Source: Firmicutes bacterium UBA2116 (GTDB lineage Bacteria > Bacillota > Clostridia > Tissierellales > Sedimentibacteraceae). From it: 64,000 nt of DNA. The first letter of the stretch is position 1. Each line of letters begins with the position of its first letter. The stretch is from positions 87,554-151,553 of the forward strand of contig DCYG01000005.1 of assembly GCA_002331025.1 (NCBI GenBank). Reading direction: 5' to 3'. This document shows, in pieces, positions 26,780-34,966 of this stretch. Under the pieces are notes generated by a model that searched no databases, was not told the DNA's origin, and worked only from the letters and a program-made list of their open reading frames with translations. A program made the translations under genes and the position numbers.

Positions 26780-26838
26780 TTTGCACTTATATTATAAGTG
26801 ACTGACATCAAATCGAAGATTTGGGTCATCTGCTTATA
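26780..26838 (+). repeat. REP-like hairpin, ATAAGTGACTGACA family, copy 1
   Basis: Hairpin with CAAATC/GATTTG around GAA and outer arms TATAAG/CTTATA. Related copies are at 52573-52617 and, more diverged, at 53067-53127 inside a coding gene. Confidence 0.7.
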
Positions 26839-26902
26839 CAAATCGTAACAATTTTTGAAATACTGCATATAATGGTACAACCTCAAAAAAAGGGGTGATA
26901 TT

Positions 26903-26995
26903 ATGTATATACTTCCATGGTTTTTACTTGGAGTCGGTTACGGCAGATGTTCAAGAGTGCGCGGAGCACAGGGAAGACGCTGTTGTAGACGATAG
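26903..26995 (+). CDS. Candidate 30-residue small protein, function unknown
   Basis: ATG 26903 is preceded by a strong AAAGGGGTGAT ribosome site at the right distance. The ORF encodes a hydrophobic N-terminus (MYILPWFLLGVGYG) then a basic, cysteine-containing tail (RCSRVRGAQGRRCCRR) with three Cys and eight Arg in the last 16 residues. A terminator follows 15 bp after the stop. The strong start signal and own terminator support it; the length makes chance possible. A membrane-inserted or secreted peptide would fit. Confidence 0.45.
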   Translation: MYILPWFLLGVGYGRCSRVRGAQGRRCCRR

Positions 26996-27002
26996 TGGTA
27001 TT

Positions 27003-27029
27003 AAAAAAAAGACGCTTCGGCGTCTTTTT
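27003..27029. terminator. Bidirectional terminator between small ORF and MFS gene
   Basis: GACGC-TTCG-GCGTC (27011-27024), with five T residues on the right and eight A residues on the left, so it can stop transcripts from both sides. It touches the stop codon of the minus-strand MFS gene. Confidence 0.85.
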
Positions 27030-28254
27030 AGGCTGCAGTATTTTTAATTGCAGCTTCAGATATTAATTTTTTAGCGATTACACTAATTGTAATTAATATT
27101 ATACATGCTGAAATCACCCATATAGTCGGAATAGTAAAATAATTTATCAATATGCTGTAAAGCAGGGAACCGGTTAAGCCGCCTATTTGTATGACCAATG
27201 AATAAACTGATAATACCGAGGCTCTTACATCATTGGGAATTTCTCTGTTCAAAATAACTCCTTCGGGTATATTTGCCATCCCGAATAATAAGTAAATTGT
27301 TGAATAGAAAAACATAAAAATAGGTATATTAGTTTGAATTGCCGCGATTATCATTGATACGGCAATGAGCGTTCTTAATATTAAATACATTTTGTATGTA
27401 TTAAATTTATATTTCTTTATCAGCTTATTTGAGCCGATACTTCCTAATGTGGCGGCAGCAAAATATAAAAATGCCATAACGCCTAAAAGTCCCATAAAGC
27501 TGTTATTTGGCAATAATGATAAGAAATGCGGCTGCCAGAATGTTTCTAAGCTGCTTAAAAAGAAGCCCGTTGAAAAAACCGATATAAATACACATATAAT
27601 TGTAGAATTTTTTGCTACTATTGATGAACTGTTTTTTATATGCTGCTTAATACTAATACGTTTTTCTTTGTTATTGACCGCCGATTCTGTTATAAAAATA
27701 AATCCAAGTATTACAACAACAGATGCCAGAATAAGTCTTAAAATTATATTTAAGTCGTAAATGCTTGATAAAGAAAAATATGTATTTGTAATTTTAGGTA
27801 ACATACCACCTGTCAATGCACCTGTTGACATCCCAAGTGCTTCCAATACATTGAGTCTTGTGGTTATGTTATGCAGCTTGTCTTTTCCGTAATTATCTAT
27901 GTAATAATCAATAAATAATGCATCAAAAGACCCGGAAGATAGAGCTCTGCTTAAACCGTAAAACATCATTCCTATACTTAATAATATAAAACCTTTTCCG
28001 AACAGCAGTATTATAAAACTCACCAAAGAAACAATTATTGACAAACAAAATGATTTTTTCCTGCCAAAAACATCGGCAATAATTCCTGTTGGGAGTTCTA
28101 ATACAATGACAGTAAAAGCATAAATACCAAGAATTAACGAAAGATTGCTCAAGGTTGCTCCCTTATCAATGAGAAGTAAGCTAATTACAGGTGTTAAGAT
28201 TCCGGTTAAAAAAGAGTTGAGAAATAGAATTATTGAATATATTTTCAGCTTCAT
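27028..28254 (-). CDS. Major facilitator superfamily transporter
   Basis: Integral membrane protein of 408 residues with about twelve hydrophobic helices. The loop after helix 2 reads ELPTGIIADVFGRKKSF, the MFS signature (G-x3-D-x2-GR-[RK]), and a related motif lies in the second half (GSIGSNKLIKKYKF). The family is a drug/metabolite exporter-like group common in Firmicutes; substrate unknown. AAAGGAATT precedes the ATG. It is a single-gene unit with its own promoter, convergent with the small ORF and downstream of, but separately terminated from, ribU. Confidence 0.85.
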   Translation of the reverse strand: MKLKIYSIILFLNSFLTGILTPVISLLLIDKGATLSNLSLILGIYAFTVIVLELPTGIIADVFGRKKSFCLSIIVSLVSFIILLFGKGFILLSIGMMFYGLSRALSSGSFDALFIDYYIDNYGKDKLHNITTRLNVLEALGMSTGALTGGMLPKITNTYFSLSSIYDLNIILRLILASVVVILGFIFITESAVNNKEKRISIKQHIKNSSSIVAKNSTIICVFISVFSTGFFLSSLETFWQPHFLSLLPNNSFMGLLGVMAFLYFAAATLGSIGSNKLIKKYKFNTYKMYLILRTLIAVSMIIAAIQTNIPIFMFFYSTIYLLFGMANIPEGVILNREIPNDVRASVLSVYSLVIQIGGLTGSLLYSILINYFTIPTIWVISACIILITISVIAKKLISEAAIKNTAA

Positions 28255-28302
28255 AAGAAATTCCTTTCTTTTATATGTATTTGAAGGGACAACGTTATCT
28301 CA

Positions 28303-28331
28303 ATAATATACGAAACTCGCGGATACGTCAA
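28303..28331 (-). promoter_or_regulatory. Sigma-A promoter of the MFS gene
   Basis: Read on the minus strand: TTGACG, 17-bp spacer, TATTAT. The -35 lies at 28326-28331 and the -10 at 28303-28308. Confidence 0.7.
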
Positions 28332-28343
28332 GAAAAAATCGCA

Positions 28344-28366
28344 TAAAAAAAGCGCCTGAGCGCTTT
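28344..28366 (-). terminator. Terminator after ribU
   Basis: On the minus strand GCGC-TCAG-GCGC (28352-28363), extended by AAAA/TTTT pairs, followed by seven T residues. Confidence 0.8.
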
Positions 28367-28379
28367 TACTTTGTTAATT

Positions 28380-28991
28380 TTATCTGTGTAGTATTGGTGA
28401 TACTTTTTTATATATGAGTATTGTAATTGATGAAATTACCACACCTTTAAATAAGTTGAAAGGTGCTACCGCATACATAACGAGTGTTTTTAAATCTGTT
28501 ATGGCAGGATTTATTAAATTACCCATATCAATAAATGCCTGAAGCGGTGCTCCGTATACTTTTGCATAAACAGGAAGCAATACAAAGTAGTTCATTATAG
28601 TTCCTATAGTAGCCAATGTAATCGTTCCTGCAATTAAACCGATAATTGCTGTAGAAAATGATTTTTTATACTTGTAGATATAACCTGCCGGTATAATGAA
28701 GGAGCATCCAACGACAAAGTTTGCCATTTCTCCTATACCACCTGTATCTGTTCCGTTCAGTACAAAGTTAAGTAGAATCTTTACGAATTCAATCGCTATT
28801 CCGGCAACAGGTCCCATTGCGAACGTACCTAACAGTACCGGTACCTCACTAAAATCCAACTTATAAAAATTAGGAGCAAACCATAAAGGGAAGTCAAAGA
28901 GCATCAATACTGTTGCTACTGCCGACAGCACTCCTATTTTTGCAATTACTTTTGTGTTCATTCTTTCTTTTACAGAAATTTCATTTTTCAT
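28380..28991 (-). CDS. ribU: Riboflavin ECF transporter S component
   Basis: Membrane substrate-binding subunit of the energy-coupling factor importer for riboflavin, 203 residues with about six hydrophobic helices. RibU features include KIGVLSAVATVLMLFDFPLW, the conserved KLDFSEVPVLLGTFAMGP and the C-terminal FNLFKGVVISSI. The start is the ATG at 28991 (minus strand), with GGAGGAAAAT in front; a longer frame to 29048 is not used. An FMN riboswitch directly upstream confirms the substrate class. ATPase and T subunits are not in the window. Confidence 0.95.
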   Translation of the reverse strand: MKNEISVKERMNTKVIAKIGVLSAVATVLMLFDFPLWFAPNFYKLDFSEVPVLLGTFAMGPVAGIAIEFVKILLNFVLNGTDTGGIGEMANFVVGCSFIIPAGYIYKYKKSFSTAIIGLIAGTITLATIGTIMNYFVLLPVYAKVYGAPLQAFIDMGNLINPAITDLKTLVMYAVAPFNLFKGVVISSITILIYKKVSPILHR

Positions 28992-29073
28992 ATTTTCCTC
29001 CTTGTGCCTTAGCACCATATAAAGATTACCAGAGGCATTCGCAGTCAAATTCTAAAATTTATTTGCTCTGTGC

Positions 29074-29106
29074 ATAAAAAAGCCTCTGAAATCTTCAGAG
29101 GCAAAA
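29074..29106 (-). terminator. Terminator of the FMN riboswitch
   Basis: Minus strand GCCTCTGAA...TTCAGAGGC (29082-29102) followed by six T residues; it is the expression platform between the aptamer and ribU. Confidence 0.88.
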
Positions 29107-29137
29107 AATCGATAGAACTATAAGCTTAGCTTATGTA

Positions 29138-29244
29138 ACTCTTCTACCATCCAGACTTTACTGTCGGTATTGGAATCTCACCAATTCAACCTTTCGGTTC
29201 GCGGACTTTACCGCCGGTCGGGAATTACACCCTGCCCTGAAGAT
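29138..29244 (-). promoter_or_regulatory. FMN riboswitch (RFN element)
   Basis: On the minus strand the conserved aptamer is complete: AGGGCAGGGTG, then GACCGGCGGTAAAGTCCGCG, GGTGAGATTCCAATACCGAC, AGTAAAGTCTGGATG. The outer helix pairs CTTC with GAAG. With FMN bound, the terminator at 29074-29106 should form and stop ribU expression. Confidence 0.97.
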
Positions 29245-29256
29245 ATTTACAAATTT

Positions 29257-29284
29257 ATTATATCATAATTTTTATGATTGTAAA
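29257..29284 (-). promoter_or_regulatory. Promoter of the FMN riboswitch-ribU unit
   Basis: Minus strand TTTACA (29279-29284), 16-bp spacer, TATAAT (29257-29262) with an extended TGA before it. Confidence 0.7.
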
Positions 29285-29314
29285 CAGGTTTTTAAAAAAA
29301 TTTTTTCTGCGTTT

Positions 29315-29342
29315 GAGATCCTTCGCTATCGCTCAGGATGAC
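29315..29342. repeat. Half-copy of the GAGATCCTTCG...GGATGAC repeat
   Basis: GAGATCCTTCGC then TATCGCTCAGGATGAC, matching the right arm of the palindrome at 16977-17051 and the reverse complement of 52550-52574. Confidence 0.6.
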
Positions 29343-29454
29343 AGCTCGTTGAACTGTTCATATAAAAAAATATATACGTTTATCATAAATTAGGATATCC
29401 ATAATATTATAGATTAAGGGGGACAAGATTAAGGTTAACCGCGGGGAGGAATTT

Positions 29455-30387
29455 ATGAATAACGTAATAATGCTTTTAAGCATCAATTTAAGAAATATAG
29501 TTTCCCGAAATATAGGCTTATTAAGCAGCGACACTGTTGAAATTCGGCTTAGAGTGAACAGTCCGATGTTAATAAAGAAAGTTAAATCCGAAATTTTTTT
29601 AGAAGAAAATTACAAAGTAAAAAAAAGAGATATAGATGACACAATTTCTAACTTAACTAAAAATTCTATCCATGCCTTTGAAAAAGAAATCAGAAGCGGA
29701 TACATAACCATAGAGGGCGGGCATAGGGTCGGACTTGGAGGGGACTGCATCTACGAGCATAATCGTTTTAACGGCTTTAAAAATATTACTTCATTAAATA
29801 TAAGGATTGCGAGGGAATATCCGGGATGCTCAGAAAATTATATAAAATATTTTATAAGCTCCAGGAAAAGTATTTACAATACATTGATAATTGGCCCTCC
29901 TCTTTCCGGTAAGACGACATTTATAAGAGATGTGTCAGTTAAGCTGAGTGATGGGGTGAAAAACCTTTTTTTTGAAGGAAGTGACGTCACATTAATTGAC
30001 GAAAGAGGTGAAATTTCTTCGGTTTATAACGGAGAACCTCAAATGTACGTTGGAAGACGAACCGACGTATTAAGCTATTGTATGAAAAGAGACGGATTTT
30101 TTATGGGCATCAGAGCTCTTTCTCCGAAGGTCATAATATCAGATGAGCTGGGTTCCCAGGATGACTATGAAATTCTTCAATATGCTTTAAAAAGCGGAGT
30201 TAATATAATTACCACTGCACATGGTTACGGCTTAGAGGATGTCAAAAAAAACATATATTTAAAAAACATAATTGAAAATAATTTTTTCGACCGCGCTTTA
30301 ATACTTAAAAACAGCAAAAAGCCGTGTACCGTGAAAGAGGTTTTCGATTTTGAACGAAATAGGGTGATATTTAATGATATGGATTAA
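29455..30387 (+). CDS. spoIIIAA: Stage III sporulation protein AA
   Basis: Cytoplasmic ATPase of the SpoIIIA-SpoIIQ channel (feeding tube) that links mother cell and forespore after engulfment. Length 310 residues, with secretion-ATPase-like Walker A IGPPLSGKTTFIRD (about residue 144), DERGEI and the arginine-rich VGRRTDVL. GGGGAGGAATTT precedes the ATG. It starts the eight-gene spoIIIA operon and overlaps spoIIIAB by 14 bp. The operon is known to be sigma-E-dependent in other species; a confident promoter could not be picked out here. Confidence 0.95.
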   Translation: MNNVIMLLSINLRNIVSRNIGLLSSDTVEIRLRVNSPMLIKKVKSEIFLEENYKVKKRDIDDTISNLTKNSIHAFEKEIRSGYITIEGGHRVGLGGDCIYEHNRFNGFKNITSLNIRIAREYPGCSENYIKYFISSRKSIYNTLIIGPPLSGKTTFIRDVSVKLSDGVKNLFFEGSDVTLIDERGEISSVYNGEPQMYVGRRTDVLSYCMKRDGFFMGIRALSPKVIISDELGSQDDYEILQYALKSGVNIITTAHGYGLEDVKKNIYLKNIIENNFFDRALILKNSKKPCTVKEVFDFERNRVIFNDMD

Positions 30388-30877
30388 ATCTTCATTGTTT
30401 ATTCTTACAATAGTAACCGTTAAATTTATATTTAAATTTATAAACGATTACGGTGACAGACGTATGGACAATATGAAAGAATTGTTAGATTTTACGGATT
30501 ATCTGAGAATTTATTCCTGTCAGATGCACATGTCGTATGAAGAAATATATTTAAAATATAATTTCAGCAATGAAAATATACGAATGGTATGCAATAAATT
30601 AATGGATGAAATTGAAAATAAAAAAAATAAAAGCAAGTATATTGATTATATTGAGGAGTTATTGCACACACCTGATAATTTCAACAAAAAGTTTATTGAT
30701 ATCCTTGATTATTACGGAAGCACATATTCCGATGTGCTAGATGCAAAGCTGAAATTTACTATCAGGGAAATGGAATACTCTATGAAAGATTATGAGAGGC
30801 AACACATTGATAAAAAAAACCTGAACAACAGAATTTCTTTATTATTGGGATGCCTTGCTGCAGTAATTCTTATTTAG
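30374..30877 (+). CDS. spoIIIAB: Stage III sporulation protein AB
   Basis: Membrane protein of 167 residues, related to type II secretion GspF platforms. It has an N-terminal hydrophobic helix (SSLFILTIVTVKFIFKFI) and a C-terminal one (SLLLGCLAAVILI) around a helical body. It overlaps spoIIIAA by 14 bp and is followed by spoIIIAC after 15 bp. Sequence conservation is low, so operon position carries much of the call. Confidence 0.85.
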   Translation: MIWIKSSLFILTIVTVKFIFKFINDYGDRRMDNMKELLDFTDYLRIYSCQMHMSYEEIYLKYNFSNENIRMVCNKLMDEIENKKNKSKYIDYIEELLHTPDNFNKKFIDILDYYGSTYSDVLDAKLKFTIREMEYSMKDYERQHIDKKNLNNRISLLLGCLAAVILI

Positions 30878-30892
30878 GAGGTACGATTATTC

Positions 30893-31090
30893 ATGGATAT
30901 TGATTTAATTTTTAAGGTTGGTGCAATAGGCATAGTAGTGGCCGTTTTTAATCAGATTCTATCAAAAACAGGAAGAGATGAACAAGCAATGTTTGTAACA
31001 CTTACGGGAGTTATTGTCGTAATGGCACTCATCGTAGGAATGATGAACGATTTATTTACGGAGGTAAAATCTATATTTAACTTGTATTGA
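30893..31090 (+). CDS. spoIIIAC: Stage III sporulation protein AC
   Basis: Small membrane protein of 65 residues with two hydrophobic helices. DLIFKVGAIGIVVAVFNQIL and TGRDEQAMFVTLTGVIVV are highly conserved family segments. GGAGGT lies before the ATG. Together with SpoIIIAD it forms part of the membrane core of the channel. Confidence 0.93.
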   Translation: MDIDLIFKVGAIGIVVAVFNQILSKTGRDEQAMFVTLTGVIVVMALIVGMMNDLFTEVKSIFNLY

Positions 31091-31109
31091 TGAAAGGAAT
31101 GAATGATAT

Positions 31110-31499
31110 ATGTTGCTTGCAAAAATTATATTCATTGCCGTAATCACTGTTATTTTAGGCATAACAATTTCAAATTTCAATAAAGAATTCAAGGTTTATA
31201 TTACTGTTATATTTGGCATATTGGTCATGTTTATGCTGTTTATTGAGCTAAAGGCGTATATAGAGGAATTTACCAATATTTTTATCAGATATAATATCAG
31301 AATCGAATACTTTACCACTATTTTAAAAATTGTAGGTATTGCATATCTATGTGACTTCATATCACTTCTTTGTAAGGATTTGAATTACGAATCGGTGGGC
31401 AAAAAGGTGGAGATTGCAGGCAAGCTTATAATATTAATTTATTCTATCGATGTAATTAAAATATTCCTTGATCAAATATTGATGCTTGTTAACGGGTGA
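31110..31499 (+). CDS. spoIIIAD: Stage III sporulation protein AD
   Basis: Membrane protein of 129 residues with about four helices. The segment GIAYLCDFISLLCKDLNYESVGKKVEIAGK is typical for the family (AD), including the conserved Asp-rich and Gly-Lys-x-Glu-x-Ala-Gly-Lys parts. AAAGGAATG precedes it. Its stop overlaps the region just before spoIIIAE. Confidence 0.92.
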   Translation: MLLAKIIFIAVITVILGITISNFNKEFKVYITVIFGILVMFMLFIELKAYIEEFTNIFIRYNIRIEYFTTILKIVGIAYLCDFISLLCKDLNYESVGKKVEIAGKLIILIYSIDVIKIFLDQILMLVNG

Positions 31500-31503
31500 T
31501 GAG

Positions 31504-32640
31504 ATGAAAATAAAAATAACTTTTTTTTTAATAATTTTAATAACTCTGAATACAATAACTGCTTTTGCGGGAACGTTGGATAATGCAATCAATGAAATTC
31601 CTACAGATACTCTTGAAGATTATTTAAACAAGAATAATCAATATTTCAGAGACAACAACTTAAAGCTTAAGGATCTGATCGTAAATGCATTCAAGGGAAG
31701 ATTGGATATAAGTTTAAAGGACTATTTTCTGTATGAGTTTAATAATGAACAGGGATTTTTCAAGAGTATTTTAAAAACCGGCATTAATATTATCGTTATT
31801 TGCATGGTACTGACTATAATTAAATATTTTTCAGATGAATTCGGCAGTCAGAGCGTATCAGATATTGTGATGGTTTTTTCGGTCTTAATTATATTTACTA
31901 TAATATTAAAGGACGTTTTAAACATAAAAAATATGCTGAAAAGCGATTTTCTGACTTTCAAAACCATTACCGAAGAAATTAACGCTGTTTTTATGGCGGC
32001 TATGCTGACTTTCGGCAAACTAAGCATACTGCAATTTTTCCAAACCTCTTTAAACTATGTGGTTGGTATGACTACGCAGCTCATATATCAATTTACGGAT
32101 ATTATGACTATTATTATGATAGCGGTTATTTTGATAAATAATATGAGTAAGCTGATAAATGCAAATCTTATGTATAAATTTTTAAAGAAGGCAACACTTT
32201 TAATTTTATCGGGATATATGATTATAATAGTCATAAATTTTTCTGTACAAGGATATATATTATATAAAACAGACAATATTTTTATAAGCTCCATAAAAGC
32301 ATTGTCTCCAACCGCAGTTCCTGTCATAGGCAATGCCGTAAGCAGTTTCTTCGGAGTGTTTTTAAAGAGTATACTGATGATAAAGGATGTTTTAGGTATA
32401 GTAATAATTATATTTATGTTCTCCGCTTTTGGCGGTTCACTGATAAAAATTGCGCTTGCTCTGATTTTGTACAAAGCGGTAGGAGTGTTAACAGAGCCGT
32501 TCAGCGAAAATATATCCAAGCTGATTTATGAAATGGCAGACATGTTTTTTATATACTTGATATGCCTTATTACACCTATAATAATCGTAACCGTTTATTA
32601 TTCAATTTTGTTAAATTATATAAATAACATTTTCGGGTAG
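31504..32640 (+). CDS. spoIIIAE: Stage III sporulation protein AE
   Basis: Polytopic membrane protein of 378 residues. It begins with a signal peptide (KIKITFFLIILITLNTITAF) and then an extracytoplasmic helix-rich part before about seven membrane helices. LSPTAVPVIGNAVSSFFG and ALILYKAVGVLTEPF are family hallmarks. ATG 31504 is preferred to the in-frame TTG 31486 because of GGGTGATGAG in front and because the signal peptide then begins properly. Fifth gene of the operon. Confidence 0.93.
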   Translation: MKIKITFFLIILITLNTITAFAGTLDNAINEIPTDTLEDYLNKNNQYFRDNNLKLKDLIVNAFKGRLDISLKDYFLYEFNNEQGFFKSILKTGINIIVICMVLTIIKYFSDEFGSQSVSDIVMVFSVLIIFTIILKDVLNIKNMLKSDFLTFKTITEEINAVFMAAMLTFGKLSILQFFQTSLNYVVGMTTQLIYQFTDIMTIIMIAVILINNMSKLINANLMYKFLKKATLLILSGYMIIIVINFSVQGYILYKTDNIFISSIKALSPTAVPVIGNAVSSFFGVFLKSILMIKDVLGIVIIIFMFSAFGGSLIKIALALILYKAVGVLTEPFSENISKLIYEMADMFFIYLICLITPIIIVTVYYSILLNYINNIFG

Positions 32641-32644
32641 TCAA

Positions 32645-33082
32645 ATGAAAAATACAATTATAAATATAATAATTCTGATTCTGATGTTCAACATTATCAT
32701 GATAATTTTCCCGGAGGGTAAGACACAGAAATTTTGCCGGATTGCTATAAAAATTTTTATCATGATTTATATTCTGGATAATATATTTTTAAATGGAAGT
32801 ATTAATATAAATATATTAAGTGATTTACCGGTATTAGAAACAAACTATGAAAGAGAAGTGACGCTTAGCAGCATAGACGATGATATCATAGAATCTATAA
32901 ACAAAGATTATTTTGAAGGGGATGATGTAGTAAAAAGCATATCGTTAAGCTTTACGGAGGATATGGACATAAAAGCTGAAATAACCTTAAATAAGCTTCT
33001 GAGCTTTGATGAAGCAAATGTATTGAAAACCAACATAGCTGATATCTTTCATATAGAATCAGAAAACATTTATATACGATAG
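32645..33082 (+). CDS. spoIIIAF: Stage III sporulation protein AF
   Basis: Protein of 145 residues with two N-terminal membrane helices (INIIILILMFNIIMIIFPEG and FCRIAIKIFIMIYILDNI) and an extracytoplasmic ring-building-like domain. PEGKTQKFCRIAIKI is the most conserved part. It starts 4 bp after spoIIIAE. Length is a little short for the family. Confidence 0.88.
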   Translation: MKNTIINIIILILMFNIIMIIFPEGKTQKFCRIAIKIFIMIYILDNIFLNGSININILSDLPVLETNYEREVTLSSIDDDIIESINKDYFEGDDVVKSISLSFTEDMDIKAEITLNKLLSFDEANVLKTNIADIFHIESENIYIR

Positions 33083-33118
33083 CTTGAGTTTCAGCATGAA
33101 TAGAATACGGGGGAACAC

Positions 33119-33679
33119 ATGAATAATTTATTGAATATGTTTAAAGAAAACAAGAATTTAAAATACGCCGTAAATATTTTTATTTTGCTGGTTATAATCT
33201 CCTTGATTTTGAAATTTGACACTTCAGTAATAACCGGCACAGAAACTGATAATATAACAGACAAAATGGACAAAAAGGAAATGACAACAGATGACTATGT
33301 ATTTTCTTTAGAAGAAAGGTTGGAAAAAATCTTAGGAAAAATTGAAAATATGCAAAGTGTTGATGTAATGATCTACACTAAAAAAACTCCTGAAATGAAA
33401 CCTGTCTATGATGAAAATATAAGTAATGAAACAAATATGGAAACCGGAACAGATGGAACTAAAAGAGAGGTGAAAAGAGAAACTAAACAAACTCAGGCAA
33501 TTCTCGGCGGTAACAATCAGGTCGTGGAAAGGTTATATGAATATCCTGAAATATCAGGTGTGCTGGTTGTTGCTAAATATAATGGTGATAAAGATATTTA
33601 TACAACTCTAATGAATTGTGTAAAAACTTTATTAGATATCAATATAAATGATATTGAAGTAATACTTTCCAATAAATAG
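33119..33679 (+). CDS. spoIIIAG: Stage III sporulation protein AG
   Basis: Ring-forming channel protein of 186 residues. One N-terminal membrane helix (YAVNIFILLVIISLILKF) precedes an extracytoplasmic domain with the family signature YPEISGVLVVAKYNGD near the C-terminus. EERLEKILGKIENMQSVDVMI is the start of the ring-building motif. GGGGGAAC precedes the ATG. Confidence 0.93.
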   Translation: MNNLLNMFKENKNLKYAVNIFILLVIISLILKFDTSVITGTETDNITDKMDKKEMTTDDYVFSLEERLEKILGKIENMQSVDVMIYTKKTPEMKPVYDENISNETNMETGTDGTKREVKRETKQTQAILGGNNQVVERLYEYPEISGVLVVAKYNGDKDIYTTLMNCVKTLLDININDIEVILSNK

Positions 33680-33720
33680 ATTGGAAGGGAACGTGTCTTA
33701 AATTAACTAAGGGGGTAATT

Positions 33721-34455
33721 ATGATTATGAGAAAGGAAACATTAGTGTTTTTAACTTCTTTGGCAATAATATTTATAATTGGTTATGTAAATATGACGAT
33801 GGTGCCGGAGAATCCGTTTGATATGAACGACATTGCAAAAATAGAGGAAGAAAATAAACCTGTTAACATGGATGAGGATGTAGCTCAGATAATAGAGGGA
33901 GATATGGCCGATTTAAAGAAAAATGATTTAGTTGAAATATTAGAACAAATCGATAAATCAGATATTACCGCTAATTCTCCCGTTGATGATACGGAGCTTG
34001 TGGAAGATGAATCAGATTATGTAATTCTTGGTGACATTACTGATATTTTAAACAATGATTCTGTGGAAGCTTCATCTGACGGAATTTTAAATACATTGAA
34101 TATAAACTTTGCCAATTTTAAATTAAACAGAGACAAGAGCAATATGGATGTTATTGATCATCTTGAAAATACCATAAGCAACGAATCTATTTCATCAGAA
34201 ACAAAAAGTCAGTTTGAAGGCTTGCTTTTAAATAAAAACGAATACGTTCAAACTGAGAATAGTATTGAAATGATGCTTCAATCAAAAGGCTATAATGAAA
34301 CGATAGTAATTGTAGATGCAGATGCTATTAAGGTTGTAACAAACGACTCCATAGAACAGGCTGACGCAACCAAAATAAAAGATGTTATTGTATCAGAAAC
34401 AAAATACGAACCGGCACAAATAAAAATAGTAAAATTTGATAATATTGATTTGTAA
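33721..34455 (+). CDS. spoIIIAH: Stage III sporulation protein AH
   Basis: Mother-cell partner of SpoIIQ, 244 residues. It has one N-terminal membrane helix (TLVFLTSLAIIFIIGYVNM) followed by a long acidic linker (about residues 30-110) and a YscJ/FliF-like ring domain at the C-terminus (GYNETIVIVDADAIKVV). AAGGGGGTAATT gives ATG 33721. No spoIIQ gene is in the window; many clostridia use SpoIIQ analogues. Last gene of the operon; a new promoter starts over its stop codon. Confidence 0.9.
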   Translation: MIMRKETLVFLTSLAIIFIIGYVNMTMVPENPFDMNDIAKIEEENKPVNMDEDVAQIIEGDMADLKKNDLVEILEQIDKSDITANSPVDDTELVEDESDYVILGDITDILNNDSVEASSDGILNTLNINFANFKLNRDKSNMDVIDHLENTISNESISSETKSQFEGLLLNKNEYVQTENSIEMMLQSKGYNETIVIVDADAIKVVTNDSIEQADATKIKDVIVSETKYEPAQIKIVKFDNIDL

Positions 34456-34478
34456 AGACATATACTTTCTGATATAAT
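34450..34478 (+). promoter_or_regulatory. Promoter of the Asp23-family gene
   Basis: TTGTAA (34450-34455, overlapping the spoIIIAH stop), 17-bp spacer, TATAAT (34473-34478) with an extended TGA. This separates the vegetative genes downstream from the sporulation operon. Confidence 0.75.
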
Positions 34479-34497
34479 TACTTATGGAGGTGCTAAT

Positions 34498-34893
34498 ATG
34501 GATAACGAAAATATAGGTCAAGTTAAAATATCTGATGATGTAATAATTATTATTGCCGGTATTGCAACCAGCTCGGTTAAAGGCGTGAGTACAACTCGTA
34601 CAGGTGTTGCTGACGGTATATCAAACTTGTTTTCTAAAAATAACTATTCAAAGGGAATCAAGGTTGAAATAAATGAAAATATAGTAGTTTTAGATATTTT
34701 CATAAATGTAGAATACGGTTATAAAATCAGCGATGTTGCAAAAGAGGTTCAAGCTACCGTTAAAAAAGAGGTTGAAACTATGACTGATATGGAAGTAGCT
34801 GCAGTAAACGTTCATGTACTTAACATCATACAAGATAAAGATAAAGAAAAAGAGATAGACAAAGACATAATTGAAGCTGATATAGTAGAATAA
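34498..34893 (+). CDS. Asp23/Gls24-family envelope stress protein
   Basis: Protein of 131 residues of the Asp23 family (YqhY-like), which lines the inner face of the membrane or affects fatty-acid synthesis in Firmicutes. Conserved parts are IIAGIATSSVKGVS near residue 20 and VLDIFINVEYGYKISDVA. TATGGAGGTG precedes the ATG. In Bacillus yqhY follows accBC; here it directly follows spoIIIAH because accBC is absent. Charged C-terminus (KDKEKEIDKDII). Confidence 0.9.
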   Translation: MDNENIGQVKISDDVIIIIAGIATSSVKGVSTTRTGVADGISNLFSKNNYSKGIKVEINENIVVLDIFINVEYGYKISDVAKEVQATVKKEVETMTDMEVAAVNVHVLNIIQDKDKEKEIDKDIIEADIVE

Positions 34894-34902
34894 ATATCCT
34901 CA

Positions 34903-34937
34903 TATAGATTGACAATTTAATTTTGTCAATCTATAAT
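34903..34937 (+). promoter_or_regulatory. Perfect sigma-A promoter embedded in a 33-bp palindrome, upstream of nusB
   Basis: TTGACA (34909-34914), 17-bp spacer, TATAAT (34932-34937). The same bases form a 13-bp perfect inverted repeat, TATAGATTGACAA (34903-34915) and TTGTCAATCTATA (34923-34935), around TTTAATT. The palindrome also gives a TTGACA on the minus strand. Confidence 0.85.
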
Positions 34938-34966
34938 TGCGTTAAAGAGAAATTTACGGAGGCAAC

